From JADKFD01 sp050250665 (GTDB lineage: Bacteria; Pseudomonadota; Gammaproteobacteria; Xanthomonadales; SZUA-5): a stretch of 59,445 bases of DNA. The position numbers and the translations under genes are program-made. Shown one piece after another: positions 26,706-37,000 of this stretch. Numbering within the stretch: the stretch's first letter is position 1; every line of letters starts with the position of its first letter. Location of the stretch: NCBI GenBank assembly GCA_050250665.1, contig JBFWOF010000039.1, forward strand, positions 1 to 59,445, written 5' to 3'. Under the pieces are notes generated by a model. The model searched no databases. It was not told the origin of the DNA and worked only from the letters and a program-made list of their open reading frames with translations.

Positions 26706-27500
26706 TTATCCTTGGGTTCCGGCGCGTTGCGCCGCCTGTTCGCGTTCGTGGCGCAGGATTTCTCCAGCCAGGCCTAGGTAGGCCACGGCGCCGCGTGAAT
26801 CGCGATCGTATTGGGTGATGGGTTGCCCATGGCTGGGCGCTTCGGCCACGCGCACATTGCGCGGCACGATGGTGCGGAAGACCTTGTCGCCGAAATGCTT
26901 GAGCAGCTGCCCGGAGACTTCGTTGCCGAGGTTGTTGCGCACATCGAACATGGTGCGCAACAGACCTTCGATCTGCAAGGCCGGATTGACGCTGGCCTTG
27001 ACCGCCTTGATGGTGTCGAGCAGCGCGGTCAGACCGTCGAGCGCATAGAACTCGCACTGGATCGGGATCAGCACGCTGTCGGCCGCGGTCAGCGCATTCA
27101 GCGTCAACACGCCGAGCGAGGGCGGGCAATCGATCAGCACATAGTGGTACTTGCTGCGGATCGGGGCCAGCAACTGCTTCAGCCGCATCTCCCGACCCGG
27201 CGCCGGCATCAGCCGCACTTCGGCCGCGGTCAGATCACCGTTGCCCGGCAGCAGATCGTAGCCGGCCTCGACGTGACGCAGGGCCTGCTCGATCGGCACC
27301 TCGTGCAGCAGCACTTCGCAACCGGAGGGCTTCGATTCCTTCTTGGGAATGCCCGAGCCCATGGTGGCATGGCCCTGCGGGTCGAAATCGATCAGGAGCA
27401 CGCGCCGCCGCGCCTCGGCCAGGGCCGCTGCCAGGTTGACGCAGGTGGTGGTCTTGCCGACCCCGCCCTTCTGATTGGTGACTGCGATGATTTTGGCCAT
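26706..27500 (-). CDS. parA: Chromosome partitioning ATPase ParA (Soj)
   Basis: A 264-residue deviant Walker ATPase with KGGVGKTT at 11-18, DFDPQGHATMGSG and IDCPPSLGVLTLNAL. It drives segregation of ParB-bound origins. Operon with parB downstream. The usual gidA-gidB neighbours are absent; upstream lie a repeat-filled spacer and a small membrane protein gene. Confidence 0.95.
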   Translation of the reverse strand: MAKIIAVTNQKGGVGKTTTCVNLAAALAEARRRVLLIDFDPQGHATMGSGIPKKESKPSGCEVLLHEVPIEQALRHVEAGYDLLPGNGDLTAAEVRLMPAPGREMRLKQLLAPIRSKYHYVLIDCPPSLGVLTLNALTAADSVLIPIQCEFYALDGLTALLDTIKAVKASVNPALQIEGLLRTMFDVRNNLGNEVSGQLLKHFGDKVFRTIVPRNVRVAEAPSHGQPITQYDRDSRGAVAYLGLAGEILRHEREQAAQRAGTQG

Positions 27501-27553
27501 AGGGGCGCGATGCTACCCCAGCGCAGGCGAGCCCGGGCTCGGGGCTTTGAAGC

Positions 27554-27900
27554 GGGTTGTGGGTTGTGGGTTGTCGGTTGTTGGAGAAAAGCGATCCGAC
27601 CGCTGTAGGAGCGACCTTGCGTCGCGACTGTCGTTCCTCATGCTGCGGCGAAAACCGGGAACCGCGGCGGGGCGTGGTCGGAAGCAGGACGCAGAGAACG
27701 CGAAGGGAAAACAGAGAGAACGCGGAGAAAAGCTGGATCGGCCAAATCCGCTTCTCTCGGCGTACTCTGCGCGGAAGAGTCTGCCGATCGGTCAGCGCCA
27801 GAATGTTCTGATTTCGAATCCGGGTAGCGGCGGTCGCGACGCGAGGTCGCTCCTACGGAGCGCTGCGCCGCTCTTGACCGGCAACCGACAACCGACAACC
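27554..27900. repeat. Composite spacer element with inverted heptamer arms (parA upstream)
   Basis: No gene is seen between 27501 and 27904. The left edge carries four GGTTGT-type heptamers (27554-27581), the right edge CAACCGA units (27882-27900), reverse complements of the left. Just inside are inverted TAGGAGCG palindromes (about 27603 and 27835-27860), and the centre has the purine-rich CGCAGAG/GAACGCG block also found near 25340. The right arm ends four bases before the stop of the gene at 27905. Confidence 0.8.
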
Positions 27901-27904
27901 CGCC

Positions 27905-28102
27905 TCACCGTGGCGGGCCGCGCAGCACCCGTGCCGGCAGCATCAGGATCGAATGCAGCAGCTCGAAGACGCTGCCCACGGCGATGCCGACCAGCCGGAA
28001 GGGCAGGCTCAGCAGCCAGACGAAGGGATAGAGCACCAGCGCCAGCAAGGCCAGCGGCCAGCACACGATCAACAGCAACAGCCACAGCAGAAATCCAGTC
28101 AT
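27905..28102 (-). CDS. Small hydrophobic membrane protein, function unknown
   Basis: About 65 residues, with two membrane segments: MTGFLLWLLLLIVCWPLALL leading into VLYPFVWLLSLPF, then an amphipathic tail SVFELLHSILMLPARVL. ATG 28102 is chosen because translation from the farther GTG (28153) would add a polar, cysteine-containing leader before the first helix; neither start has a good ribosome site. It lies between opdA and parA on the same strand. I do not recognise the family. Confidence 0.6.
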   Translation of the reverse strand: MTGFLLWLLLLIVCWPLALLALVLYPFVWLLSLPFRLVGIAVGSVFELLHSILMLPARVLRGPPR

Positions 28103-28149
28103 GAAGCAATCATGGGGGCAGGACCTCCGGATCTCAATCGGGCCGGAAG

Positions 28150-28186
28150 TCACGTAGTCCGCTGCGCGGACAACGTGACCTACAAC
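28150..28186. repeat. GTAGGTCACGT-family palindrome
   Basis: Arms TCACGTAGTCCGC and GCGGACAACGTGACCTAC surround a short loop. Relatives occur at 30494-30527, 57775-57809 and 57891-57924. Between opdA and the small membrane gene. Confidence 0.7.
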
Positions 28187-28199
28187 CGCTGTTCACTGA

Positions 28200-28227
28200 C
28201 AACCGACAACCGACAACCGACAACCAA
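28200..28227. repeat. Heptanucleotide array (CAACCGA)x4
   Basis: Three CAACCGA and one CAACCAA unit, ending 16 bases before the opdA stop codon. It has the same unit and the same orientation relative to the upstream gene's stop as the rsgA-linked array. Confidence 0.85.
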
Positions 28228-28243
28228 GAACCCGCCGAAAGCC

Positions 28244-30280
28244 TCACGCGGCGAGGCCGTAGCTCTGCAGCAGCGCATCGACCTCGGGTTCGCGGCCGCG
28301 GAAGGCGGTGAAGGAGCTCAAGGCGGGGCGGGATCCGCCGACGGCCAGCACTTCGCGGCGGAAACGCAGCCCGGTGTCGGCATCGAGGATGCCGGCGGCC
28401 TCGAAGGCGGCATAGGCATCGGCGGACAGTACCTCGGCCCACAGATAGCTGTAGTAGCCGGCGGCATAACCTCCGGCGAAGACATGGCCGAAACTCATCG
28501 GGAAGCGATGCCAGCTCGGCGGCCGCAGCACCGAGACCTCGGCCCGGATCTGCTCCAGCAGTTCCAGCACCCGGGCGCCGCGGCTGGGTTCGAATTCCAG
28601 ATGCAGGCGGAAATCGAAGAGCCCGAATTCCAGCTGCCGCACCAGGAACAGTCCGGCGTGGAAGTGGCGGGTGGCCAGCAGGCGCTGATACAGATCGTCA
28701 GGCATTTGCGCGCCGGTGTCGACATGGGCGGTGATGCGGTCGAGGCCCACGCGGGTCCAGCAGAAGTTCTCCATGAACTGACTGGGCAGTTCCACCGCAT
28801 CCCATTCCACCCCACTGATGCCGGAGACGCCGCGCGCCTCGACTTCGGTGAGCATGTGGTGCAGGCCGTGACCGAACTCGTGGAACATGGTGGTGACGTC
28901 GTCGTGGGTCAGCAGCGCGGCCTTGCCGCCGACCGGCGGCGCGAAATTGCAGGTGAGATAGGCCACCGGCCGCTCCAGCCCGTCGCCGTGGCGGAAGCGC
29001 GTGCGGCAGACATCCATCCAGGCGCCGCCGCGCTTCTTGGCGCGGGCGTAGGCATCCAGATAGAAGGCGGCGACCACGCGCTCGTCGGCATCGATGAGTT
29101 CGTAGTAGCGCACATCGCCATGCCACACCGGCACGCCGGCGCGCTCACGCACGCGCACGCCGAAAAGACTCTCGGTCAATTCAAACAGGCCGGCGAGCAC
29201 CCGCGGCAGCGGGAAGTAGGGTTTGAGCTCCTCATCCGAGAGCTGATAGCGCGCCAGACGCAGCTTCTCGGACAGAAAGGGCACATCCCAGGGCTGCAGC
29301 TCGTCGATACCGTGTTCGCGGCCGAATTCGGCCAGATCGGCCAGCTCGCGTTCGGCGCCGGGACGCGCCCGGGTGACGATGTCACGGAGGAAACCGAGCA
29401 CTCGATCCGGTGTTGGCGCCATCTTGGTGGCCAGTGACAACATGGCCGGATTGTCGTAGCCCAACAACTGCGCGGCCTCGTGACGCAGCGCCATGATCTG
29501 CTCAATGCGCGGCCCGTTGTCGAACTGGCCCGCCTGCGGGCCCTGATCGGAGGCCCGCGTTCCGAAAGCCTGATAGGCCTCGAAGCGCAGATTGCGGTCC
29601 TCGGCATAGGTGATGACGGCGTTGTAGACCGGGAACTGCAGCGTCAGCGCGTGGCCTTCCAGTTCGTGATCCCTGGCCGCCTGCGCCAGCACCGCGCGTT
29701 CGGACTCGGGAATGCCGATCAGCTCCTTCTCCTTGAGAGGGCGTACATAGGCATCGGTGGCATCCATCACCGCCTGCTCGAAGGCGGTTTCCAGTTGCGC
29801 CAGTTCCCGCGAGATGTCACGGAAACGGGTGCGCGCGGGCTCTTCCAGGGCCACACCGGAGAGTTCGAAGTCGCGCAGTTCGTGCTCGATGACGGCCTTC
29901 TGGTCTGCGCGCAGCGCCTCGAAGGCGGCAGAATCACGCAAGCGCTTGAGCGCCTCGAACAGCCCGCGATGCTGTCCCAGCTCGCTGCTGAAGTCGGTGA
30001 TCCGGTCCAGTGCCTGTTGATAGACCTCGCGCAGCGCCTCGGAATCGGCCACCGAATGCAGATGGGTCACCGGACCCCAGGCGCGCTCCAGCGCGGCTTC
30101 CTCCGCTTCCAGCGGCGCCATCAGCGTTTCCCACGAGGGCGCATCGGCGGCAGCGGCCACCAGCTCTTCGACCCGCGCGCGATAGCGTGACAGGCAGGTG
30201 TCGACCGCTGGCAGCACCTGATCGGGCTGGATGCGGTCAAAAGCGGGGAGGGCAAGGTCTTCCAGCAGCGGGTTGGTCAT
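28244..30280 (-). CDS. prlC: Oligopeptidase A
   Basis: A 678-residue M3 zinc metallopeptidase that degrades free peptides, including cleaved signal peptides. The zinc motif HEFGH lies near residue 466 in TMFHEFGHGLHHML, and the downstream glutamate region and SFGHVFAGGYAAGYYSYLW are typical. ATG 30280 gives MTNPLLEDLALPAF, matching the E. coli start and length; ATG 30289 would add three residues. No Shine-Dalgarno is obvious. It is downstream of the transglutaminase gene on the same strand across 290 bases of repeats. Confidence 0.94.
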   Translation of the reverse strand: MTNPLLEDLALPAFDRIQPDQVLPAVDTCLSRYRARVEELVAAAADAPSWETLMAPLEAEEAALERAWGPVTHLHSVADSEALREVYQQALDRITDFSSELGQHRGLFEALKRLRDSAAFEALRADQKAVIEHELRDFELSGVALEEPARTRFRDISRELAQLETAFEQAVMDATDAYVRPLKEKELIGIPESERAVLAQAARDHELEGHALTLQFPVYNAVITYAEDRNLRFEAYQAFGTRASDQGPQAGQFDNGPRIEQIMALRHEAAQLLGYDNPAMLSLATKMAPTPDRVLGFLRDIVTRARPGAERELADLAEFGREHGIDELQPWDVPFLSEKLRLARYQLSDEELKPYFPLPRVLAGLFELTESLFGVRVRERAGVPVWHGDVRYYELIDADERVVAAFYLDAYARAKKRGGAWMDVCRTRFRHGDGLERPVAYLTCNFAPPVGGKAALLTHDDVTTMFHEFGHGLHHMLTEVEARGVSGISGVEWDAVELPSQFMENFCWTRVGLDRITAHVDTGAQMPDDLYQRLLATRHFHAGLFLVRQLEFGLFDFRLHLEFEPSRGARVLELLEQIRAEVSVLRPPSWHRFPMSFGHVFAGGYAAGYYSYLWAEVLSADAYAAFEAAGILDADTGLRFRREVLAVGGSRPALSSFTAFRGREPEVDALLQSYGLAA

Positions 30281-30349
30281 GGGCGGCATCAGTCGAGGAG
30301 ATGGATCCAGTCTATCTGAGGGCGGGTGCAGCTCAGGGCAAGGGGCTCC

Positions 30350-30555
30350 TGGTTGTTGGTTGCTGGTTGCTGGTGTTGGAGTTAGCGGGGCGAGGGGCAG
30401 TTCCGTAGCCCAGGTAAGCGCAGCGCACCTGGGAAGCGTCCCCGGGTGCGCTGCGCTTACCCGGGCTAGGTGTTGCCTTGGTCGAATCGTGTCGTCATGT
30501 AGGCCCTGCGGGCCAACGTGACCTACAAAAACCCGTAGCCCGTGCCCCGTGCCCC
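30350..30555. repeat. Repeat-filled spacer: heptamers and two palindromes
   Basis: Contains three TGGTTGY heptamers (30350-30370), a large palindrome GTAGCCCAGGTAAGCGCAGC with its complement (30405-30468), a GTAGGTCACGT-family palindrome (30494-30527) and two GTGCCCC units (30542-30555) just before the transglutaminase stop. The edge heptamers here belong to different families and are not complementary. Confidence 0.75.
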
Positions 30556-30570
30556 CTTTCCCATGCCCCT

Positions 30571-31464
30571 TTACCCTCCGTGCCCCGGCTCCAACGGTCT
30601 CACCGTCACCCGTTGCTCGCTGTGCTGCTCGCCGGCGCTGCGCAGGGCGCCCTTGATCGGCGAGACGTCGCTGTAATCGCGGCCGCGGGCGATGACGACG
30701 TGGTCGACGTCGGCGTACATGGCGTTGGTGGGGTCGTATTCGATCCAGCCCATGCGCGGGCCACACCAGAACTGCACCCAGGCGTGCATGGCATCGGCGC
30801 CCTCCAGACGAGGTTTGCCGGGCGGCGGGTTGGTGCGCAGAAAGCCGCTGACATAACCCGCCGGTATGCCGATGCTGCGCAGCGCGCCGATCATGATGTG
30901 GGCGTAGTCCTGGCAGACGCCGTGGCGCTGGGTGAAGGCTTCCAGCGCCGGGGTGTCGACGGTGGTCGCGTCGGGGTCAAAACGCATGTCGCGATGCAGC
31001 GCCACGCCGATGGCGACCGCGCAGTCGAGCACGCTGCGATCGGGCGCGCTGTGAGCCTGCGCGTAGCGCTGGAACTGCGGATGCGGTGCCACCCGGGCGG
31101 AGGCGCCCAGAAAGTGATGGGGCGCATTGCCGTCCAGAGCATGCACGGCGCTGATCTGTTCGGGAAGATCGGACAGCGCAGGCGAGCTGTCGACCGGCGC
31201 TGCGCGGGTCCGGCGTTCAACCTGCGCCCGCAAGCCCATCGTCACTTCGGCTTCGCTCGTCGCGTAAGCGATCTCCAGCACCCGATTGCCGAAAAAGTCG
31301 ATGAACTCGCGGCGCTCGGCGGGGGCTGGCGTCACTGTCAACTCGGCGGCGCTGACTGCCTGCCAGGGATCCAGCTGTCGAGGGCACAGGCGCAGCAGGT
31401 AGCGGGCATGATCGGCGCAATGCGGATAGCGGTTGCGGATGCTGAGTTCGATGTCATAACGCAT
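30571..31464 (-). CDS. Transglutaminase-like cysteine protease-fold protein
   Basis: A 297-residue protein with the bacterial transglutaminase N-terminal domain (MRYDIELSIRNRY) and a transglutaminase core whose catalytic triad is visible as HGVCQDYAH (Cys), AMHAWVQFW (His) and WIEYDPTNA (Asp). Homologues sit beside COG2307/COG2308 proteins. ATG 31464 is preferred; 31494 is possible. It is the third gene of a cluster with the ATP-grasp/alpha-E fusion and the DUF2126 protein, so it probably hydrolyses or forms amide bonds on the same unknown peptide product. Cytoplasmic, as no signal peptide is visible. Confidence 0.87.
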   Translation of the reverse strand: MRYDIELSIRNRYPHCADHARYLLRLCPRQLDPWQAVSAAELTVTPAPAERREFIDFFGNRVLEIAYATSEAEVTMGLRAQVERRTRAAPVDSSPALSDLPEQISAVHALDGNAPHHFLGASARVAPHPQFQRYAQAHSAPDRSVLDCAVAIGVALHRDMRFDPDATTVDTPALEAFTQRHGVCQDYAHIMIGALRSIGIPAGYVSGFLRTNPPPGKPRLEGADAMHAWVQFWCGPRMGWIEYDPTNAMYADVDHVVIARGRDYSDVSPIKGALRSAGEQHSEQRVTVRPLEPGHGG

Positions 31465-31553
31465 GGCTGGCCGATGGACTCCTGCAACTCGCATGGATGA
31501 AACGGGGTTCGCGACGTCGTTGTCAGCGTTCGGATCTGCCCGCCGACCCGGGC

Positions 31554-33947
31554 TCAGCGCAGATAGGCACTGGTCAGCGCGCTGGAGACCTGGTTGAGCT
31601 CCAGCCAGATGCTGCGCAATGCGCCGGCATCCAGGGTATGCGCATGTTGCGCCCGCAAGTTGCGCCGCAGGCCCTGGGTCAGTGCCCGCAGCGGCGCATG
31701 AGCGATGGCTGCGGCGGCCGGCAGCAGCTGCACCTGCTCGTGTATCTGGTCCAGCTGGCTGCGCAGCGAGCGCGGATTGAGTTCGTCCAGCGCCAGCAGA
31801 TCGATGACTGATTCGCGACTGATGGCCACGCCATAGTGGCGCCGGTGCACCATGATGCTGTCGGCCACCTCCAGCGCCAGATGCAAGCCGCCATGGCGCG
31901 CGCCCGGCTCGGCGAACTCCGCCAGCAGATCGGCTGATCCCAGCGCTCGCTCCAAAGCTCTGCCGAGGCTCAGAAAACGCCAGCCGGTATAGCGATACAT
32001 GTTCTCGTGGATCAGGCCGGAGAGCCCCGAGATCTTGCGCAGCAGCACGCCCATGGCGCGGGCTCCATCCTCGCCCGGCTGGGCGGCAGGGCGCAGCTGC
32101 GCCAGGGTCTTGCCCAGGTCTTTCAGCGCCAGCCACGCGTCTACCGACAAACGATCGCGCACCTGGCCGGCGCAGTGCCGGGCCGAGTTCAGCGCCTGAC
32201 TCATGGCGTCGGGCACGGTTTCGTCCATGCGCATGCCCAGGCGTTCGACAAAACTCTCCAGCTGCGGCAGCAGCGGATGCGGTTCGCGTCCGGACTCCGC
32301 CAGGCGCAGGTGATAGGCGCGGGCCAGCCGTGCCAGACCCTCGAAGCGCTCGATGTAGCGGCCCAGCCAGTACAGGTTGTCAGCCGCGCGGGTCGGCAGG
32401 GAGATGGACTGCAGCCCCTGCCTCACTTCGGCACCGCCGCGGCTGTCGTCGAACTCGGCCGGATCGCGGCTCACGATCCAGACATCGGCGGCCGAACCGC
32501 CGCGCTGCATCGCGATCGAGGTGGCATCGGGGGAGTGCGCGATCCGGGCAAAGCCACCCGGCATCACCGTCCATCCCTGCGCGGTGCGCGCCAGGAACAC
32601 GCGCAGGCTCATCGGCCGCGGCACCAGACGACCGTCTTCGAAGGCCGGCGTGGTCGACAGCGTCAGCGCTTCCTGGCCGACCAGTTGGGCCCCGTTCTGG
32701 TCGATCCACTGCTGCAGATCCGCTTCATTCGGTTCTACCCAGCGACCACCGATGGCGGTCTGCGCGTCGACCTCGAAAGGCAGTCGCGTGGACCAGGCTG
32801 GGCCGATGATCATGCGCTCGGCATGGCGCTTGACCAGTTCCCGCTCGGGCGCATGACCGCACCACCAGGTGGCGATATTCGGCAGGGTCAGCGGCTTGCC
32901 GTTGAGCTGCTCGGCGATACGGGGGATGAAAGCCAGCAGGGCCCGGGCTTCGAGCACACCGCTGCCCAGAGCGTTGACCAGATCGACACCACCCGCGCGC
33001 AGCGTGCCCAACAGGCCGGTGGTGCCCAGCCGGGATTGCTCCTTGAGTTCCAGTGGATCCGCCCAGGCCGCGTCCAGACGCCGCCACAGCACCTCGATGG
33101 GTTGCAGGCCGGCCACCGTGCGCACCAGCAGTCGGCCGTCGCGCACAGCCAGATCTTCGCCTTCGAGCAGCAGGATGCCGAGGTAGCGGGCGATATAGGC
33201 CTGCTCGAAATAGGTGTCGTTGAGCGGCCCCGGCGTGAGCATGCCGATCAGACTCTGCGGATCCTGCCGCAGCCCTTCCAGAGCCGCGCGGAAGTCACGG
33301 AAGAAGCCCGACAGATGGCGCACCCGGGATTGATCGTAGATGTCGGCGTAGACACGCTTGGTGGCGATCCGGTTTTCCAGCGCGAAGCCGGCACCCGAGG
33401 GCGCCTGGGTGCGATCCCCCAGCACCCACCAACGACCGCGCGGGCCGCGGCCGATGTCAAAGGCGATGAAGTGCAGATAGTGACCCGAACGCGGTCTGAC
33501 ACCCACCAGCGGCCTTAGCCACTCCGGGTTGCCGGCGATCAGCTCGGCCGGCAGATGGCCATCGCGCACGAGTTGCTGGTCGCCGTAGAGATCGGCCGCG
33601 ATGCGTTCCAGCAGATCGGCTCTTTCGATCAGGCCGGCGCAGATCCCGGCCCATTCCTGGCTGTCGATGACCACCGGCATGTGACTGAGCGGCCAGTCGC
33701 GCTCGGCGTTGACCTGCTGATCGTATTGCCGGAAGAACACCCCGGCATCCTGCAGGTAGCGATCGCCGCGGAGCATGCGTTCCTGCAGTTGCTCCGGCGG
33801 CAGTGGCGCGATCTGCGCCAGCAATCGACCCCAGGCCGGACGCATCTGGCCCTGGCCGTCGAGCAGTTCATCGGACACCCCCGCCGGCGGGCGATAAGCG
33901 GCCAGAAGTCTGGCCAGATCACTGCCGGCCGCGGCCTCAACCGTCAT
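31554..33947 (-). CDS. Fusion of circularly permuted ATP-grasp (COG2308) and alpha-E domain (COG2307)
   Basis: A 797-residue protein. The first 460 residues or so form a circularly permuted ATP-grasp ligase (GHYLHFIAFDIGRGPRGRWWVLGDRTQAPSGAG, ALENRIATKRV, PGPLNDTYFEQAYIARYLGILLLEGEDL); the last 310 are the helical alpha-E domain (LPTRAADNLYWLGRYIERFEGLARL...). In many bacteria these are separate neighbouring genes; here they are one polypeptide. Comparative genomics has predicted that such ligases act with transglutaminases to make and trim peptide tags or amide-linked metabolites. Flanked by a transglutaminase gene (90 bases) and the DUF2126 gene (112 bases), same strand. Confidence 0.88.
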   Translation of the reverse strand: MTVEAAAGSDLARLLAAYRPPAGVSDELLDGQGQMRPAWGRLLAQIAPLPPEQLQERMLRGDRYLQDAGVFFRQYDQQVNAERDWPLSHMPVVIDSQEWAGICAGLIERADLLERIAADLYGDQQLVRDGHLPAELIAGNPEWLRPLVGVRPRSGHYLHFIAFDIGRGPRGRWWVLGDRTQAPSGAGFALENRIATKRVYADIYDQSRVRHLSGFFRDFRAALEGLRQDPQSLIGMLTPGPLNDTYFEQAYIARYLGILLLEGEDLAVRDGRLLVRTVAGLQPIEVLWRRLDAAWADPLELKEQSRLGTTGLLGTLRAGGVDLVNALGSGVLEARALLAFIPRIAEQLNGKPLTLPNIATWWCGHAPERELVKRHAERMIIGPAWSTRLPFEVDAQTAIGGRWVEPNEADLQQWIDQNGAQLVGQEALTLSTTPAFEDGRLVPRPMSLRVFLARTAQGWTVMPGGFARIAHSPDATSIAMQRGGSAADVWIVSRDPAEFDDSRGGAEVRQGLQSISLPTRAADNLYWLGRYIERFEGLARLARAYHLRLAESGREPHPLLPQLESFVERLGMRMDETVPDAMSQALNSARHCAGQVRDRLSVDAWLALKDLGKTLAQLRPAAQPGEDGARAMGVLLRKISGLSGLIHENMYRYTGWRFLSLGRALERALGSADLLAEFAEPGARHGGLHLALEVADSIMVHRRHYGVAISRESVIDLLALDELNPRSLRSQLDQIHEQVQLLPAAAAIAHAPLRALTQGLRRNLRAQHAHTLDAGALRSIWLELNQVSSALTSAYLR

Positions 33948-34059
33948 CAGCCGCGCTCAACCGGGCTGCGTGCCGGGGACAGCGCTGCGGGTACTCGCCA
34001 TGGAACCGCCATTCCTCTTCCTCGCGCTGTCAGACCCCGTTCAAGCAGTCGCCCCGCCC

Positions 34060-37000
34060 TCAGACGCCGGCCGGGCGCCTCAGATCCAGCGTCATCGGAA
34101 ACTCCGGATGGGGCGTTTCCGGAATGTCCGCGTACCAGCCCGGCGTGTGCCCATTGGCCTCGAACCGGGCCAGCCGCCGCGCTTCGGCTTCATTGCTGTT
34201 GACCGGGAAGGTCTCGTAGTTGCGCCCGCCCGGATGGGCCACATGATAAACGCAGCCACCGATGGCGCGGCCGCTCCAGGTGTCAAAGATGTCCAGGGTC
34301 AGCGGCGCGTGCACCGGGACCACCGGATGCAGCGACATCGCCGGCTGCCAGGCCTTGTAGCGCACCCCGCCCACCGACACGCCGCCGGTGCGGGTACGGT
34401 TCAGCGGCACCTGCCGGCGGTTGCAATAGACCCGGTAGCGTTCGCTGTCGGTGGTGGTGAGCTTGACCTGCAGGCGCTCGACCGAGGAATCGGTGTAGCG
34501 AACGGTGCCGCCGATGGCCCCGGTCTCGCCGAGCACGTGCCAGGGTTCGAGCGCCTGACGCAGCTCCAGGTGCACGCCCTGGTAATCGACGGCGCCGCAG
34601 AAGGGGAAGCGGAACTCGGCCTGGGCTTCGAACCACTCGGGCAGGAAGGGGAAACCATGGGCGCCGAGATCCTCGAGCACTTCGAGGAAGTCCTCCCAGA
34701 CAAAATGCGGCAGCATGAAGCGATCGTGCAGCACCGTGCCCCAACGGGTCAGGCGCCCGCCGAGGGGCGATTGCCACATGCGCGCGATCAGCGCCCGGAT
34801 CAGCAGCTGCTGGGCCAGACTCATGCGCGGGTTGGGCGGCATCTCGAAACCGCGGAACTCGACCAGACCCAGGCGCCCGGTGGGACCATCGGGCGAATAC
34901 AGCTTGTCGATGCAGATCTCGGAGCGATGGGTGTTGCCGGTGACATCGGTCAGCAGATTGCGCAGCAATCGGTCGACCAGCCACGGTGCCGGCGGCAGGC
35001 CTTCGCCAGGACGTGGAATCTGTGCCAGCGCGATTTCCAGTTCGTACAGCGAATCGTGCCTGGCCTCGTCGATGCGCGGCGCCTGGCTGGTCGGACCGAT
35101 GAACAGGCCGGAGAACAGATAGGACAGGCTCGGGTGGCGCTGCCAGTGCAGGATCAGGCTGCGCAGCAGATCCGGACGACGCAGGAAGGGACTGTCCAGC
35201 GGTGTGGCGCCACCGACCACGACATGATTGCCGCCGCCGGTGCCGGTGTGGCGACCGTCGATCATGAACTTGTCGGCGCTCATGCGAATCTGCCGGGCTT
35301 CTTCGTAGACCGCCTCGGTAGTGGCCACGCACTCTGCCCAGCTGGCGGCCGGATGGATGTTGACCTCGATGACGCCGGGGTCGGGCGCGACCCGGATCAC
35401 GTTGAGGCGCGGATCCTGCGGCGGAGCGTAACCCTCGATATGCACCGGCGCGCCGATGCGGGCCGCCGACAGTTCGGCTGCGGCCACCAGTTCCAGATAG
35501 TCCTCCAGCCGCTCCACCGGCGGCATGAACACGCACAGCCGACCATCGCGCGGCTCCACTGTCAGCGCGGTGCGCACCGCGCCGCCGATTTCGGTATTCA
35601 GTTCCTGCTCGTTGAGGGTCTGGGTCGATTCGGACTCGGTGAACTGCGCCCGCGCCTGCGCCGGTTGTCCATGCTGCAGCGGCACCACGCCAGGCGCGTT
35701 GGCGTACTCGGGCAGTTCGCCGCGCGGCACCGCCGGATCCAGGGTTTCGATGTGCGGGTATTTCGACGGCGGCACATAAGGCAGGGCGCCCAGCGGCAGC
35801 CGGTAGCCGACTGGACTGTCGCCCGGTGCCAGAAACAGATGGCCGCGACGCAGGGTCCAGCGCTGTGAACGCCAGCGCCGGCCCTGGCTCTGCGACTGCC
35901 AGCGCTGCACCGGCAACACATAGCCCGAGGCATCATTGAGGCCGCGCTCGAACACCCGCGCCATGCGCTTGCGTTCCTCGGGGTCCTTGAGTTTGGAGTT
36001 CTGCGGATCGACGTTTTCCGGCAGCCTGGCTTCCTTGAGCAGCCATTCGGCCGGATCCTCGAAGGCCGGCAGCACGTATTCGTGTTCCAGTCCCAGCTCA
36101 TCGGCGATGCCGTTCAGCAGCGCCTGCGCCTGCGGCAATGTGGCCTGGTGGTCCTGTTGCTCTTCGGCGATCAGTTCCGGGCGATGCCAGATCGGCTTGC
36201 CGTCGGCGCGCCAGTACAGCGAAAAGGTCCAGCGCGGCAGGGTCTCGCCCGGATACCACTTGCCCTGTCCGTAGTGCAGAAAACCACCGGGAGCGAAGCG
36301 TTCGCGCAGGCGCCGGATCATGCGATCGGCAAAGCCGCGCTTGGTGGGGCCCACCGCATCGATGTTCCATTCCGGCGATTCGAAATCGTCGATGGACACG
36401 AAGGTCGGTTCGCCACCCATGGTCAGGCGCACATCGCCGGCCTGCAAGGCCTCATCCACCTGTTTGCCGAGCGCATTCAGCCGCTCCCAGGACTCGTCGG
36501 AAAAGGGCTTGCTGATGCGCGGATGTTCGGCCACCCGGCGCACATCCATGGCGAAATCGAACTGGGTCTCGGCAAAGGTCATCGTGCCCGAGATCGGCGC
36601 GGCATTGCGATAGTGCGGCGTGGCCGCCAGCGGAATATGACTCTCGCCAGCGAGCAGTCCGCTGGTCGGATCGAGCCCGATCCAGCCGGCGCCGGGCAGA
36701 TAGACCTCGCACCAGGCATGCAGATCGGTGAAGTCGTGATCGGTGCCGGCCGGCCCATCCAGCGCCACCAGATCCGGCTTCAGCTGGATCAGGTAGCCGG
36801 AGACAAAGCGCGCGGCAAAGCCATAGTGGCGCAAAGCCTGCACCAGCAACCAGCTGGAATCGCGGCAGGAACCCTTGCCTGCGGTGAAGCTCTCTTCGGG
36901 CGTCTGTACACCCGGTTCCATGCGGATCACATATTCCAACGTCTGCGACAGCGTCGCGTTCAGCCCGACCACGAAATCGACGCTGCGGATCTTGTCCCTC

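Noticed and set aside
25847..27500. parS site near parAB
   Set aside because: I looked for a GTTTCACGTGAAAC-like palindrome and saw none here; it may lie near the origin outside the window.
32007..33518. 503-codon open frame opposite the ATP-grasp/alpha-E gene, and a 632-codon frame at 33970-35868
   Set aside because: Both are complements of strong conserved genes and show shadow composition.
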